A DNA stretch of 64,000 nucleotides from Holacanthus passer (Eukaryota; Chordata; Actinopteri; Pomacanthidae), in the NCBI GenBank assembly GCA_025331565.1, contig JAFREQ010000015.1:4092001-4156000 (forward strand). The letters are read 5' to 3'. Below the pieces are notes generated by a model. That model was not told the DNA's origin, ran no database searches, and saw only the letters and a list, made by a program, of their open reading frames with translations. Made by a program: the position numbers and the translations under genes. Positions 62,401 through 64,000 of this stretch are shown one piece after another. Within the stretch, counting starts at the first letter, position 1, and the number at the start of each line of letters is the position of its first letter.

Positions 62401-63248
62401 AAAGGAGACAAGGCCAACTATTGTGAACCAACTTTGTAAGTGCCTCACACACAAGACAGAAGGTAAGCATATGCGGTCTGCCTTTCACATTATTTTAGGT
62501 TAGTTGCTGTGTATGTTTTTTAAAATCAAATGTAGTCTGAATGTCACAGCTCGGTAATGCAGACGAAACTGCTATTCAGAGACATGCAGGGGCCAGAACA
62601 AGAAGTGAAACTGTGTTGGGACAGCCAACAGGCGACTTTGTGCGAGTTTCCCCCACTGTGGGACGAATAAAGGTTTATCTTATCTTATCACTTTTAGTAT
62701 GCTGAAATGTGTGTCCTCAGTGATCATGACAAACAGATGCTATCAAGGGTACAGCTCAGTTTAGCAAGAATCCTGTCTGTGTGGGGGACAAAAGTGTGCA
62801 ACAGTGGAAAACAGAATTGACTCATAATGCCATGATTGAGTAGAAAATAAGAGTGAGATATGCAAACAGACAAGAGGTAGAAAAGATTGCTTGCAACCAC
62901 ACTAAAGCAATGTGGTATTTACTGTACACCAATAAATATTCATAATTAAGTAAAAACAGTTTTGAATTAGAGGGCAACACAGCAAAGAGACAGAGAAACT
63001 TGGGTTTAATTTCAAGTTTCAAGTGGCACATCAAATAAACAAGCATCACTTTCATGCCCAAGGCTACAAAACAGGTCTCCTAATCTACAACGCTGGACTA
63101 GGACCAAATGGGCAGCAGACCACTGTAAACGAGTCTTACCAGTCTGAACCGTGGCAGAGGGATTGCAGAGAGGTCAACGGGCCCCCGCTCAGTGATATTG
63201 ACAAAGCGAGCCTCCAGCACAGTGATGGCACACAGAACATGAACCCAC
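59292..63248 (-). CDS. kdm4a: lysine demethylase 4A, C-terminal part (six last coding exons; gene continues past the window)
   Basis: Nuclear Fe(II)/2-oxoglutarate-dependent demethylase of trimethylated H3K9 and H3K36; this part is the chromatin reader. Exons: 63248-63140, 62076-61885, 60498-60328, 60191-60072, 59661-59569, 59429-59292. All junctions have GT donors and AG acceptors and fit phase; together they give 273 residues and a TGA. Residues 1-100 are the second part of the PHD/extended-PHD module (WVHVLCAITVLEARFVN, CCVQCSHGRCSTAFHPTC). Residues about 106-228 are the tandem Tudor domain. The cage residues known from human KDM4A (F932, W967, Y973) and N940/D945 are present as F142, W177, Y183, N150 and D155, all at a constant offset of 790. 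The C-terminus (VINSRYREDYIEP, YRAIME) fits KDM4A and not KDM4B or KDM4C. JmjN/JmjC are outside the window. Confidence 0.97.
59569..59661 (-). CDS. kdm4a: kdm4a exon: end of Tudor domain
   Basis: 93 nt (31 codons) with acceptor AATCAG ending at 59662 and donor GTAAAT from 59568. Encodes VEFEDGSQISVKREDIY and ALDEDLPKRVKSRM, as in human VEFEDGSQLVVKRDD and DEELPKRVKSRL. Confidence 0.97.
59662..60071 (-). other. kdm4a intron within the Tudor region
   Basis: 410-bp intron with a (GA)n tract at 60039-60056 close to the donor of the upstream exon. Nothing else seen. Confidence 0.9.
60039..60056. repeat. (GA)n microsatellite
   Basis: About nine GA units, 16 nt inside the intron from the Tudor 2 exon donor (CT repeat in the kdm4a transcript). 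Confidence 0.85.
60072..60191 (-). CDS. kdm4a: kdm4a exon: Tudor 2, methyl-lysine cage
   Basis: 120 nt (40 codons) with acceptor TTTCAG ending at 60192 and donor GTAAAC from 60071. Encodes NRDCVRLGPPDEGDAV, QVRWTDGLIYGAKF and VASHSIPMYL. Carries cage Trp177 and Tyr183. The last residue is Leu where I recall Gln in human (MYQVEF). Confidence 0.97.
60328..60498 (-). CDS. kdm4a: kdm4a exon: Tudor 1
   Basis: 171 nt (57 codons) with acceptor CCCCAG ending at 60499 and donor GTTAAT from 60327, a rather weak donor with T at +3. Encodes RKKASLKELTVGQRVIC, KYKNGRYYHSEVVELTT, ATFYEVVFDDGSYSDN and LFPEDIE. Carries cage Phe142 and the H3-tail contacts Asn150 and Asp155. Phase 0. Confidence 0.97.
60499..61884 (-). 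other. kdm4a intron between extended PHD and Tudor exons
   Basis: 1.4-kb AT-rich intron; no coding likeness, no recognised repeat. Confidence 0.9.
61885..62076 (-). CDS. kdm4a: kdm4a exon: extended PHD zinc-binding core
   Basis: 192 nt (64 codons) with acceptor TAG at 62079-62077 and donor GTAACC from 61884. Encodes KCAYCRKRMKREVKG, CCVQCSHGRCSTAFHPTC, AQAAGILMHPDDWPF and ITCHRHRAPLIPE. The Cys/His pattern for zinc binding is complete. Phase 0 to 0. Confidence 0.97.
62077..63139 (-). other. kdm4a intron inside the extended PHD module
   Basis: 1.1-kb intron. Purine-rich on the plus strand at about 62097-62240 (pyrimidine-rich upstream of the acceptor in the transcript). Contains a retroposon 3' tail at 62643-62690. 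Confidence 0.9.
62643..62690 (+). mobile_element. retroposon 3' tail fragment
   Basis: Plus strand TTTCCCCCACTGTGGGACG, AATAAAGG, then TTATCTTATCTTATC, the 3' end with short tandem tail typical of fish LINE/SINE copies. The inserted body upstream is not recognisable. Confidence 0.6.
63140..63248 (-). CDS. kdm4a: kdm4a exon: extended PHD, first part
   Basis: 109 nt with acceptor ACACAG ending at 63249 and donor GTAAG from 63139. The first base completes a codon from the preceding exon outside the window. Encodes WVHVLCAITVLEARFVNITE then RGPVDLSAIPLPRFRL, matching human WVHVSCAVAILEARFVN and IPLPRFKL. Confidence 0.96.
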
Positions 63249-64000
63249 CTGTGTGAAAGACAAACACGGAGTAGGATCAGGACAAACAGTTCAATGTCCT
63301 AGGTGCAATGTTTCTAGAGCACATATTCAGCAATGTGGTTACACTAGCTCAATAATTAAGCATTATGTTTCGTCGCATCCAATGTCTGAACTACAAGTTA
63401 ATGTCTGCATATGTTTCAGAAGAAACAACTATCACTACTTTCATTTATAAAGGTACATAAAGTGCTTTTCTAAATAGAACAAAACATACCATTCAGAAAA
63501 GAATCACGATGTTCCTCATAAGTTTGTGTTTGCTCAACTGTCACCATGATACACTGACATGGGCTGGATGACTATGGAGATAACTTTCTCTATGATATCC
63601 GAGCAAACTTCATTGGCTGAGGAAGACTGTTCGATGCAGTTGAAAGCCCAGAAAAAGCTATAAAGTGGCCCTTGAGTTGCGAGAACTTTTTCAAAATTTG
63701 ATGTTGACGAGAGCTGAAATCAAACACTGTGATTTAGAAGTGTGGTTTAAAATAACAAGCCACTGGTGATTTAATGTGTGATGGAACAAAAATACATCAT
63801 TTGACTTCTTCATGGCGTTTAATATTATAACTGATACCCACAATTACTTGTTGTATGATATATACAGAAAGATAATATACATAGATAAATCCCAAGTATT
63901 CTACATCAAAATAGATAAATTATAGTTTACAATAGTATGGCCTTTAGTAATCTATTCACAGATCGAGAGACCAAGGTATTGGCAAATATGCTGTATGCTG
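63249..64000 (-). other. kdm4a intron sequence running off the window
   Basis: No exon of kdm4a is recognisable between 63249 and the window end; the preceding PHD exon must lie further right. Confidence 0.8.

Noticed and set aside
1..64000. tRNA, rRNA, CRISPR or operon-like structures
   Set aside because: No cloverleaf-like gene with A and B boxes, no spaced identical repeats and no closely packed open frames were seen; the window is vertebrate nuclear DNA.

Overview
The window is a piece of a vertebrate, almost certainly teleost fish, genome. Its genes are split by GT-AG introns. The proteins are clear vertebrate orthologues but diverged from mammalian ones. The introns are rich in CA/GT microsatellites and in repeat families I recognise from fish, including Tc1-like deletion derivatives. 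I cannot name the species.

Two protein genes are supported, both on the minus strand. (1) st3gal3, a Golgi beta-galactoside alpha-2,3-sialyltransferase. Its coding sequence is complete in 12 coding exons between 38208 (ATG) and 1951 (stop), 389 residues. Every exon junction was checked for phase and for a GT donor and AG acceptor. A CpG-rich block near 40.6-41.0 kb probably holds the promoter and a non-coding first exon. (2) kdm4a, a histone lysine demethylase. Only the last six coding exons lie in the window (63248 down to the stop at 59292). They give the C-terminal 273 residues: the second half of the PHD/extended-PHD module and the tandem Tudor reader. The JmjN/JmjC catalytic part lies beyond position 64000. 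The two genes are tandem in the same orientation, kdm4a upstream of st3gal3, the order I recall from human chromosome 1p34. They work in unrelated processes (chromatin reading/demethylation and glycan capping).

Layout: 1-1950 st3gal3 3' UTR and downstream flank; 1951-38208 st3gal3 coding exons separated by introns of 0.1 to 11.7 kb; 38248-41000 5' intron and probable promoter; 41000-57990 gene-poor intergenic DNA full of old interspersed repeats; 58000-59291 probable kdm4a 3' UTR; 59292-64000 kdm4a 3' exons. The longest st3gal3 intron (6957-18686) carries, on the opposite strand, a broken THAP zinc-finger sequence and two Tc1-like deletion derivatives.

I see no rRNA, convincing tRNA, CRISPR array, bacterial operon or viral gene, and no new biological system. 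The most interesting points are the THAP relic, a nested repeat insertion with a 13-bp near-perfect target duplication, three upstream AUGs crowded before the st3gal3 start (one a minimal start-stop), and two small in-frame cassette-type exons in the sialyltransferase stem beside a long polypyrimidine tract.
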